6,601 bases of DNA from Actinomycetota bacterium (GTDB lineage Bacteria > Actinomycetota > Actinomycetes > Nanopelagicales > Nanopelagicaceae), in assembly GCA_005793655.1 (NCBI GenBank), contig SXRC01000115.1:1-6601 (forward strand), written 5' to 3'. Below are positions 1 to 5,630 of this stretch, one piece after another (the first letter of the stretch is position 1; every line of letters begins with the position of its first letter). The translations under genes and the position numbers were made by a program. Under the pieces are notes generated by a model, which was not told the DNA's origin, did no database searches, and saw only the letters and a program-made list of their open reading frames with translations.

Positions 1-41
1 ATTGGCAACTTGATTCTTGGTCAAAGAAATTTAATAAAATA

Positions 42-650
42 CTAATTGGTGATTAACTTATTTTCTAAGGCGATACTCACTGCCTGAGCACGATTTGCTG
101 CTCCCAATTTGCGATAAATACTTGCGAGGTGGGTTTTAATTGTTGCCTCAGTTAAGAATAAGAGACCACCAATTGCGGTGGCGGTAGCACCAGTTGGTAA
201 CAAGCTTAAAACCTCACTCTCTCGCCTACTTAATGCAAAATCTTTTTTGATAGGACTTACTTTTATCTCTCCCACTTTCAGAAACTTATTCACACCATCT
301 GCCACAGCATTAAGGAGTTGGATCACCTGTTCAATTGGTGATCCTTTAGTAATAAATGCTGAGGCACCAGCTGATTTGACCTGCTCCAACATCTGCTCAT
401 CATCATGCATCGTGAGAACTACAAATTTACAAGTAGCACCAGATTTAATTGCTGCTTTAATCAGATCAATACCAGTTGCTGATCCCAGATTTATATCAAC
501 CAAAGCAAGATCTGGATTATGAGTATTTATCATCGCAAGCCCCTCATTAACTGAAGAGGCCTGAGATACAACCTCAAATCTACTACCTGCAAGAGCTGAA
601 ATCATTGCCACCCTGATTAGAGCATGATCATCAATTAAGATAATTTTCAT
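42..650 (-). CDS. NarL/LuxR-family two-component response regulator
   Basis: A 202-residue cytoplasmic transcription regulator with an N-terminal receiver domain and a C-terminal LuxR-type helix-turn-helix. Visible receiver residues are the acidic pair D7-D8, the probable phospho-acceptor D52 in LALVDINLG, T80 and K102 (ITKG). The DNA-binding part spans about residues 138-200, with LSRRESEVLSLL at its start and TEATIKTHLASIYRKLGA as the recognition region, ending in the usual RAQAV. Length and layout are normal for the family. The ATG follows directly after the histidine kinase reading frame: two bases after the ancestral-looking TAG, or 32 bases after the actual TAA. The kinase is therefore the likely phosphodonor and the two are probably co-transcribed. 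No clear Shine-Dalgarno sequence precedes the start, which suggests translational coupling. Its target genes cannot be read from this window; the divergent promoter at 2991-3088 is only a guess. Confidence 0.93.
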   Translation of the reverse strand: MKIILIDDHALIRVAMISALAGSRFEVVSQASSVNEGLAMINTHNPDLALVDINLGSATGIDLIKAAIKSGATCKFVVLTMHDDEQMLEQVKSAGASAFITKGSPIEQVIQLLNAVADGVNKFLKVGEIKVSPIKKDFALSRRESEVLSLLPTGATATAIGGLLFLTEATIKTHLASIYRKLGAANRAQAVSIALENKLITN

Positions 651-652
651 AT

Positions 653-682
653 CTAGAACTTAATTTGAATCGTGGTGCCACC
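653..682 (-). pseudogene. Untranslated relic of the histidine kinase C-terminus (after an in-frame TAA)
   Basis: Directly after the kinase TAA (685-683) the same frame continues GGT GGC ACC ACG ATT CAA ATT AAG TTC TAG, encoding GGTTIQIKF and then a stop at 655-653. GTT followed by alternating hydrophobic residues is how HATPase_c domains of this kinase family usually end (G-G-T-x-hydrophobic-x-hydrophobic). The tail ends two bases before the response regulator ATG, the tight spacing expected of a coupled kinase-regulator pair. Frame and motif are read directly; the idea that this was once translated, or still is by readthrough, is inference. A single base change in TAA (for example to CAA, GAA or AAA) would restore a family-like C-terminus. 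A sequencing error is possible. Confidence 0.7.
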
Positions 683-1222
683 TTAATTGGAATTTATTTT
701 TAATTCAGCATGAATTAAACCAAGCCTTTCAATAACACCAGTAATTCCAAATGAGTGCTTCTTCTTAGAAATCCCACCAATACCATCATCTGAAATGGTT
801 ATAACTTTTTCTGCAAGGCTTATATTTATATTGTTACAGTTTGAGTGGTATCTAGCATTCAAAACCAATTCACGAATAGCGCGTAATAATTCAAATTTGA
901 TGGCAGAATCAACTTCAATGACACCAGATATTTGATAATTAATTTCACTTACAGATAATAAAGATGCCATCTGATCATCTAGCTGTTGGGAAAATGCTTT
1001 TAAGTTTTCATTTCGTAGTTCATAAATTTCATCTCTTACTTGGTTAATTATCCCACTTAGTGAAAACCTTAACTGCCTTAATAAACCTTGGTTTTTGTTG
1101 TCTAACTTGTGATCACCAATTACTTGATCGAGTTGATAGCCAAAGGCGCTTAACTCTTGAGCCAACCCATCGTGAAGCTCTCGAGCAAGTCGAGTCCGTT
1201 CTGATTTAGGCGAAGAGTTCAT
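683..1222 (-). CDS. Sensor-less NarX/DesK-type histidine kinase, C-terminally shortened
   Basis: A 179-residue protein consisting only of a HisKA_3 dimerisation/phospho-acceptor region and a HATPase_c domain. The H-box ERTRLARELHDGLAQEL puts the phosphorylated histidine at H17. The N-box is around RELVLNARYHS with N122, the G1 box is DDGIGG (145-150), and the G2-like segment is FGITGVIERLGL (158-169). There is no transmembrane, PAS or GAF region, and the frame is closed by a stop at 1252-1250, so no sensor is encoded here; input must come from a partner protein or a cytoplasmic signal. I chose the ATG at 1222, which lies inside the last 17 bases of the ligase gene; an upstream TTG at 1237 would add five residues. 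The protein stops at NSN, just before the usual final GTT strand, which is present in frame beyond the TAA. It may be truncated but folded, inactive, or completed by readthrough. The likely partner is the regulator immediately downstream. Confidence 0.85.
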   Translation of the reverse strand: MNSSPKSERTRLARELHDGLAQELSAFGYQLDQVIGDHKLDNKNQGLLRQLRFSLSGIINQVRDEIYELRNENLKAFSQQLDDQMASLLSVSEINYQISGVIEVDSAIKFELLRAIRELVLNARYHSNCNNINISLAEKVITISDDGIGGISKKKHSFGITGVIERLGLIHAELKINSN

Positions 1223-2990
1223 CAATTTCGCGAGCAAATTGCTGCGAAACTACATGCCGCTTCACTGATAATTTGGCGGTTAATTGTCCACCGGGAATGG
1301 TGAAATCAACCGGCAAGATTATAAACTTTCGAATCGATTCAGCACGGCTGACCGCTTTATTGGTTTCATCAACCGCAGTTTGGATTACAGATTGTAAGGT
1401 TGGATCCTTTGCTAAATCAGCAATGGATGCACCCTCTTTTTTGTTAGCAACTGCCCATGGCTTAATTGCATCTTGATCAATAGTAATTAAAGCGGCGATA
1501 AATGGTTTGTTGTCGCCAACTACCATGCATTGGCTGACCAACGGATGAGAACGCAGGCGATCTTCTAGAACAGCTGGTGCAACATTTTTTCCACCTGCAG
1601 TAACAATCAACTCTTTCTTACGGCCAGTGATTGATAAGTAACCTTGTTCATCAATCATGCCAATATCACCGGATTTAAAGTAGCCATCTGATGTGAAGGT
1701 CTCTTTGTTTGCGGCATCATTTTGCCAATAACCTTGCATCACAATTGGTCCTTTAATTAATACTTCACCATCTTCCGCAATCTTGATTGTGGTTCCTGGA
1801 ATAGGTTTGCCAACGGTGCCAACTTTGTGAGCAGATGTTAAATTAAGTGTGGCGCCAGCTGTGGTTTCGGTTAATCCATAGCCTTCAAGTACTCGAACGC
1901 CAGCACCGCGATAGAAGTGGCCAAGTCGCTCACCCAGCGGAGCACCACCTGAAATTGCAGCCTCAACTCGGCCGCCTAAGCCATGGCGAATCTTGGAATA
2001 AACCAATTTATCAAATAAGCCGTGTTGCAATTTAAGTAGCGGTGCGATTTTATTTGTATCCGTTGCTCGACTATAGGCAATTGCAACCTCTGCAGCCTTA
2101 CGGAAAATCTTTCCCTTGCCACCTGCTTCAGCTTTTGCCTCTGCGCCGTTATAAATTTTCTCAAAGATTCGAGGAACAGCTAATACAAATGTTGGCTTAA
2201 ATGATGCAAGGTCTTTAGGCAATTTAGTCAGATCACTGCAATGGGCAAGGTGTAATCCTGCGGTGATTGAACCAATTTGGACCATTCGACCAAATACGTG
2301 TGCAACTGGCAAAAACAATAGTGTTGATCCACCAGGTTTTAAGAACAGATCACTGGCGCCGTTTACCACATTTCCACACTCAGAGAGGAAATTTCCATGA
2401 GTTAATTGCACACCCTTTGGCTTACCAGTAGTGCCTGATGTGTAAATTAAAGTTGCCAATGTTTCAGGTTTTAATCCAGCCCTGCGCTTGGTTATCTCCT
2501 CTTCACTTACATCTTTTCCTTCATGAGATAAAGTAGCAAGTGCGTTATAGGTAATATTCCAAATCTTCTTACAACTAGCTGGCATTACTGGCGTCACAAG
2601 CTCAACAAGAGCTGGTGTTTCAACAATTATTGCCACCGCGCTAGAGTCAGATAAAATCCACTCCACTTGTTCGGCGCTTGAGGTTTCATAAATTGGCACC
2701 GGTACTGCACCTGCATACCAAATTGCAAAATCTAAAACAGTCCACTCATAACGAGTCTTTGCCATGATCGCAACCCGATCACCAAATGAAATACCAGCTG
2801 CGATTAAACCTTTAGCAACTGATTTAATCTCCTCTTCATACTCTTTAGCGGTAACTGCTTGCCAACCATCGCCCATTGGGCGAGAGACAAGTACGCGCTC
2901 TGGTTCAAACCAAGCACGTTCGGAGATCAAATTAGTTAGATTGCCATCAACTGCGGCAGGGACCAGGGCTGGAATAGTTATTTGATTCAT
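1206..2990 (-). CDS. fadD15: Long-chain fatty-acid-CoA ligase (AMP-forming), FadD15-like
   Basis: A 594-residue adenylate-forming enzyme that activates fatty acids to acyl-CoA through an acyl-AMP intermediate, using ATP and CoA. The P-loop YTSGTTGKPKG lies at 183-193, followed by LTHGN. The adenine-binding GYGLTETT is at 370-377, the ribose-binding aspartate at D442 in SGDIG, and the hinge/A8 segment GRKKELIVTAGGKNVAP at 456-472. The catalytic lysine is probably K573 in GGQLTAKLSVKRH. No signal peptide or membrane helix is visible. Length and the ending EIDELFA fit the actinobacterial FadD15 group, whose members run to about 600 residues. The ATG at 2990 has a TAnnnT hexamer six bases upstream, suggesting a leaderless transcript. 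The 3' end overlaps the histidine kinase start, which suggests one operon. The substrate chain length cannot be decided from sequence alone. Confidence 0.95.
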   Translation of the reverse strand: MNQITIPALVPAAVDGNLTNLISERAWFEPERVLVSRPMGDGWQAVTAKEYEEEIKSVAKGLIAAGISFGDRVAIMAKTRYEWTVLDFAIWYAGAVPVPIYETSSAEQVEWILSDSSAVAIIVETPALVELVTPVMPASCKKIWNITYNALATLSHEGKDVSEEEITKRRAGLKPETLATLIYTSGTTGKPKGVQLTHGNFLSECGNVVNGASDLFLKPGGSTLLFLPVAHVFGRMVQIGSITAGLHLAHCSDLTKLPKDLASFKPTFVLAVPRIFEKIYNGAEAKAEAGGKGKIFRKAAEVAIAYSRATDTNKIAPLLKLQHGLFDKLVYSKIRHGLGGRVEAAISGGAPLGERLGHFYRGAGVRVLEGYGLTETTAGATLNLTSAHKVGTVGKPIPGTTIKIAEDGEVLIKGPIVMQGYWQNDAANKETFTSDGYFKSGDIGMIDEQGYLSITGRKKELIVTAGGKNVAPAVLEDRLRSHPLVSQCMVVGDNKPFIAALITIDQDAIKPWAVANKKEGASIADLAKDPTLQSVIQTAVDETNKAVSRAESIRKFIILPVDFTIPGGQLTAKLSVKRHVVSQQFAREIDELFA

Positions 2991-2996
2991 GCTCCC

Positions 2997-3002
2997 ACGC
3001 TA
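2997..3002 (-). promoter_or_regulatory. Candidate -10 hexamer for a leaderless ligase transcript
   Basis: On the minus strand this reads TAGCGT, matching the actinobacterial sigma-70 core TAnnnT. Six bases separate it from the ATG at 2990, so the predicted transcription start is the A of the start codon itself. No properly spaced Shine-Dalgarno sequence lies upstream; the GGGAG at 2992-2996 is too close. Spacing is read directly; promoter activity is inference. Confidence 0.45.
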
Positions 3003-3059
3003 CTAGCAAGGAGGGGGATTAGACTAGGAAAAGAGGTATTAATTTAAGGTAGGTGAGAG

Positions 3060-3069
3060 GTAGTACTAC
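3060..3069. promoter_or_regulatory. Perfect 10-bp palindrome, candidate operator
   Basis: GTAGTACTAC is its own reverse complement, and the next two outer positions are one G-T mismatch and one A-T pair. It lies between the expected -35 and -10 positions of the SRPBCC promoter, centred about 24 bases upstream of the start codon, where a bound dimer would block polymerase. No regulator for it is identified; the downstream-encoded response regulator is one speculative candidate. A 10-bp palindrome could occur by chance in a region this size, though not often. Confidence 0.35.
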
Positions 3070-3076
3070 TTAGGGG

Positions 3077-3082
3077 TAGCCT
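3077..3082 (+). promoter_or_regulatory. Candidate -10 hexamer for a leaderless SRPBCC-kinase transcript
   Basis: TAGCCT fits TAnnnT and ends six bases before the ATG at 3089, so transcription is predicted to begin at the start codon. A weak -35-like TGAGAG lies at 3054-3059 with 17-base spacing. No ribosome-binding site precedes the ATG, in keeping with a leaderless mRNA. The same geometry is seen for the divergent ligase gene. Confidence 0.5.
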
Positions 3083-3088
3083 AATCCC

Positions 3089-3523
3089 ATGTCTGAAACA
3101 TCCTCCTCAACCATTGCAATCTCCGCCTCTGCTGATGAGGTAAGAGCTGTCTTGTTTGATATTGCCAATTACCCCTCATGGTCAACCTCATTTAAAGCAG
3201 CAAATGTGTTGGTCAGTGATGGTCAGGGCAGGCCAACCCAGGTGAATCTCTCAGTAGATGCAGGGGCGTTAAAAGATAAGCCAACTTTGAATTACGACTG
3301 GGCTGGATATCCAGATCGTGTTGATTTTTCGTTAGAGGATGCAGATCTGCTTACTGAAATGAGTGGAGCTTATATTGTTAAAGATAATGGCGATGAAACT
3401 GAAGTCACCTTTGAATTGACTGTGGCACTTTCAATGCCAGTGCCGCCAACTATGCGGATAAAAGCTGAGAAATCCACCATTGATCTAGCTTTGAAACAGT
3501 TAAAGGAAAAACTGGAAAACTAA
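3089..3523 (+). CDS. SRPBCC/START-like ligand-binding protein (polyketide cyclase/Coq10 type)
   Basis: A 144-residue soluble protein with the pattern of the SRPBCC fold: an N-terminal beta strand (STIAISASADEV), the helix segment FDIANYPSW (23-31), a run of alternating beta-strand sequence through the middle, and a long amphipathic C-terminal helix (about 122-143). The signature NYPSW is typical of the Coq10/polyketide-cyclase group, whose members bind hydrophobic ligands in a deep cavity. No catalytic residues can be assigned. The gene is divergent from the acyl-CoA ligase and followed directly by the sugar kinase. From memory, an SRPBCC gene (Rv2185c) also lies near fadD15 in M. tuberculosis, which hints at a lipid-related role, but the ligand is unknown. 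Its TAA is the only codon between it and the next gene, in the same frame. Confidence 0.85.
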   Translation: MSETSSSTIAISASADEVRAVLFDIANYPSWSTSFKAANVLVSDGQGRPTQVNLSVDAGALKDKPTLNYDWAGYPDRVDFSLEDADLLTEMSGAYIVKDNGDETEVTFELTVALSMPVPPTMRIKAEKSTIDLALKQLKEKLEN

Positions 3524-4486
3524 TTGAGCATAAAGATAGCCTCATCAGCGTTAACAATTGGGATTGATATCGGTGGCACCAAAGTATTAGGTGGTGTTGT
3601 CGATGGCAGTGGCAAAATTATTGATTCTGCGCGCAGAGTAACTCCAGCTGCTGGTGGAAAAGAACTTATTGCCGCCATTGTTGAATTAATCAAAGAGTTA
3701 AGCGTAAAGCATGAGATTGCTGGAATTGGTATCTGCGTCGCTGCATTAATCTCTGCAGATCAAGGCACGATAGTAGGTGCACCAAATATTGCCAATTTAA
3801 GTAAATTAAACTTTGTTGCCGAGATCAAAAAAGTATTTGATTTTCCGGTGATTGCTGAAAATGATGCCAATGCAGCAATGTGGGCTGAGTATAAGTTTGG
3901 TAACGCAAAAGGTTTTAATCCAGTTATGTTTTTCATTATCGGCACCGGCATGGGTGGGGGTTTGGTGATTGATGGCAAATTATTTAGGGGAGCAAATGGT
4001 ATTGGCGCTGAGTTTGGCCACATGATTGTGCAGCCAAAAGGTATTTTGTGTGGTTGTGGTGCATACGGTTGTATTGAGCAGTACGCCTCAGGTAGCGCTT
4101 TAATGCGATATGCAAAAGATGCGATTGCATCTGATCCAGTTGCTGCTAAGGCCTTGCTAGCCACAGCTGGTGAGATTAATAATTTAACCGGTGAGATTCT
4201 GACTCAAGCTGCAAAAAATGGTGACCAGTTGGCAATCTCAGCTTTTAATAAGCAAGCAGATTGGTTGGGCAGTGCCTGTGCCTCCTACACATTACTGCTT
4301 GATCCGCAAGCAATTGTGGTTGGCGGAGGGGTAGTGCAGGCTGGTGAATTATTTTTAGCACCAGTGCGAGCTGCAATGGAAAAATACATGCCATTTGCTG
4401 GAACTCATTTGTTACCAAAAGTAATTGCCGCCAAGTTTGGTAATGATGCTGGTGTAATTGGCGCAGCTGATTTAGTTAGAGGCTAG
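3524..4486 (+). CDS. glk: ROK-family sugar kinase, probable glucokinase
   Basis: A 320-residue cytoplasmic kinase, probably phosphorylating glucose to glucose-6-phosphate with ATP. The N-terminal phosphate-binding motif GIDIGGTK is at 13-20, the catalytic AENDANAA at 111-118 with D114 as probable base, the second phosphate motif GTGMGGG at 140-146, and EFGH at 163-166. The ROK zinc cluster CGCGAYGCIEQY at 176-187 (C176, C178, C183, with H166) is intact. The C-terminal adenosine motif VVGGGVV is at 265-271. Length and order are normal. No ATG exists near the expected N-terminus; the frame opens with TTG at 3524 directly after the SRPBCC stop, giving the usual short lead before DIGGTK. Only a weak GGA at 3514-3516 could act as ribosome-binding site, so re-initiation after the upstream gene is likely. 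The 3' end overlaps the convergent hydrolase by 11 bases. Another ROK hexose specificity cannot be excluded. Confidence 0.92.
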   Translation: MSIKIASSALTIGIDIGGTKVLGGVVDGSGKIIDSARRVTPAAGGKELIAAIVELIKELSVKHEIAGIGICVAALISADQGTIVGAPNIANLSKLNFVAEIKKVFDFPVIAENDANAAMWAEYKFGNAKGFNPVMFFIIGTGMGGGLVIDGKLFRGANGIGAEFGHMIVQPKGILCGCGAYGCIEQYASGSALMRYAKDAIASDPVAAKALLATAGEINNLTGEILTQAAKNGDQLAISAFNKQADWLGSACASYTLLLDPQAIVVGGGVVQAGELFLAPVRAAMEKYMPFAGTHLLPKVIAAKFGNDAGVIGAADLVRG

Positions 4487-5585
4487 CCCCGTCTTCAAAA
4501 TTATCATCACGCCTTGCTGTGCGCCAGATTATTGTGGCAACGCAGGTGAGATATCCCAGAATGGCCGGCCAAGGACCAAAGATTTCAAAATCGGTAAAGC
4601 CAAATAAAAGAAGATAGACGCCACTTCCCACAAATAAAGCGGCAGCTATCCGCTGTATCTGATCTAGGTCAATCTTTTTAGGGTTGGGTGGTCTGAACCG
4701 CTCTGATTCTTCAATTCTAGATAATTCATCTAGATAGGTGGTCGGTGCTGATTGATCAAGTGATAGGCCAGAGATGATTGAATCAAATTGAGCATCGACG
4801 ATATCTGACTCATTAAAATCACTTCCCCGCTTTAATTTTCCAGCCAGTACATCTTCGATAAATAATTTACTTTCGATATTTAACTGCTGTGAATCAAAAT
4901 CAATTGAGACGTTGTGATAAGAATTTTCAAATACCACCTCTCTGATATCAACTGAAAAAATATTATCAACTATGGTTTGAGAATTAGCTGGATCAACTGC
5001 GTGATCATTAGTTGAATAGGCGACCATAATTGGCAAATCAATCAGGTATAAATCTCGCTCAACAACTCGCCAAAGTTGGCGCAGGGAATCAAATGCTTTT
5101 AGTGGGGTGCGACCATACGCATGTTTTGGTGGGTTGGGTGCGGCAACATCTGTTGGGCCTTTCTTAATTGAAGGAATTAAAAATTTGGCCAGCGGCATTA
5201 ACTTCATAAACCATCTGCGATCATGAATTGGGGTATTAAGCAGCATCAGCCCTTCAATCTGATTGCCATGAATCTGGCACAACCTAAGTGCTAGGGTGCC
5301 GCCCATTGAGAAGCCAGCGATAAATACTCGCTCACACTTACCTTTTAACTCATTAAAAGCGTTTTCGACCGCGGCATACCAATCCTGCCAACTCATTTCA
5401 TTTAGCTCTTGCCAATTGCTGCCATGGCCTGGAAGTAATGGCGCACTGACGGTAAAGCCTTGTTGGTTAAAAAAATCTGCCCACGGTTTTATAGCGATCG
5501 GTGTGCTGGTAAATCCATGCAAAACTAACACGCCGATTTTCCCCCCAGGAAGGGTGAATCCTGCAGCATTTGGAATTGAATTCAC
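4476..5585 (-). CDS. Alpha/beta hydrolase fused to a C-terminal two-helix membrane module
   Basis: A 369-residue protein. Residues 1-250 are an alpha/beta hydrolase of the carboxylesterase/monoglyceride-lipase type: oxyanion segment VLHGFTSTP (21-29), PLLPGHG (49-55), nucleophile S93 in GFSMGG (91-96), probable acid D194 in STNDHAVDP, and H224 in NSYHNVS. After a polar linker, residues 297-369 hold RFRPPNPKK, two predicted membrane helices (about 311-331 and 335-354) and a charged tail RRDDNFEDGASL. From memory, that tail resembles a small actinobacterial membrane protein of unknown function that has a PP-rich segment, two helices and a D/G-rich end and is usually a separate gene. The fusion would anchor the enzyme to the membrane with the hydrolase probably in the cytoplasm, since no signal peptide is seen. 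The start is a GTG at 5585; the frame is closed by TGA at 5600-5598. The physiological ester substrate is unknown; a lipid ester is plausible from the neighbours. Confidence 0.87.
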   Translation of the reverse strand: MNSIPNAAGFTLPGGKIGVLVLHGFTSTPIAIKPWADFFNQQGFTVSAPLLPGHGSNWQELNEMSWQDWYAAVENAFNELKGKCERVFIAGFSMGGTLALRLCQIHGNQIEGLMLLNTPIHDRRWFMKLMPLAKFLIPSIKKGPTDVAAPNPPKHAYGRTPLKAFDSLRQLWRVVERDLYLIDLPIMVAYSTNDHAVDPANSQTIVDNIFSVDIREVVFENSYHNVSIDFDSQQLNIESKLFIEDVLAGKLKRGSDFNESDIVDAQFDSIISGLSLDQSAPTTYLDELSRIEESERFRPPNPKKIDLDQIQRIAAALFVGSGVYLLLFGFTDFEIFGPWPAILGYLTCVATIIWRTARRDDNFEDGASL

Positions 5586-5630
5586 GCTCAGATGGTGTCA
5601 TAGATTCCCTTTGCCACTAAATTAGGGGAT
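5586..5630. promoter_or_regulatory. 45-base divergent promoter region between hydrolase and plsC
   Basis: The AT-rich core TAAATTA at 5618-5624 can serve as a -10 both ways: TAAATT (5618-5623) on the plus strand ends seven bases before the plsC ATG, suggesting a leaderless or nearly leaderless mRNA; TAATTT (5624-5619) on the minus strand would give the hydrolase a leader of about 27 bases. AGGGG at 5624-5628 is too close to the ATG to be a good ribosome-binding site. No convincing -35 hexamer is seen in either direction. Confidence 0.35.

Larger units (their letters stand above)
3015..3088. repeat. 12-bp outward-facing inverted repeat in the divergent promoter
   Basis: The arms are GGGATTAGACTA at 3015-3026 and TAGCCTAATCCC at 3077-3088; they are reverse complements except at one position (TAGTCT versus TAGCCT). 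The right arm ends immediately before the SRPBCC start codon and contains that gene's candidate -10. The left arm, read on the minus strand, supplies a second possible -10 (TAGTCT, 3026-3021) for the ligase, which would give a leader of about 24 bases. Arm centres are about 62 bases apart, close to six helical turns. It could be two half-sites for one regulator or two similar promoters firing apart. Confidence 0.55.

Noticed and set aside
1..41. Possible terminator or gene end downstream of the response regulator
   Set aside because: The stretch is short and AT-rich, with no convincing hairpin and no codable motif; too little sequence to support a call.
178..522. Plus-strand open frame opposite the response regulator
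   Set aside because: It lies wholly inside a well-supported receiver/HTH gene, and its protein has no recognisable motif.
1223..1237. TTG at 1237 as the histidine kinase start
   Set aside because: The ATG at 1222 is a stronger start codon, leaves the full H-box intact and needs less overlap with the ligase; the TTG remains possible.
3760..4164. Minus-strand open frame opposite the ROK kinase
   Set aside because: The opposing gene carries all ROK motifs through this interval; the antisense protein has no domain pattern.
4476..4830. C-terminal module of the hydrolase as a separate gene
   Set aside because: There is no in-frame stop before it and no ATG or supported internal start near residue 255, so a single fused gene is the simpler reading.
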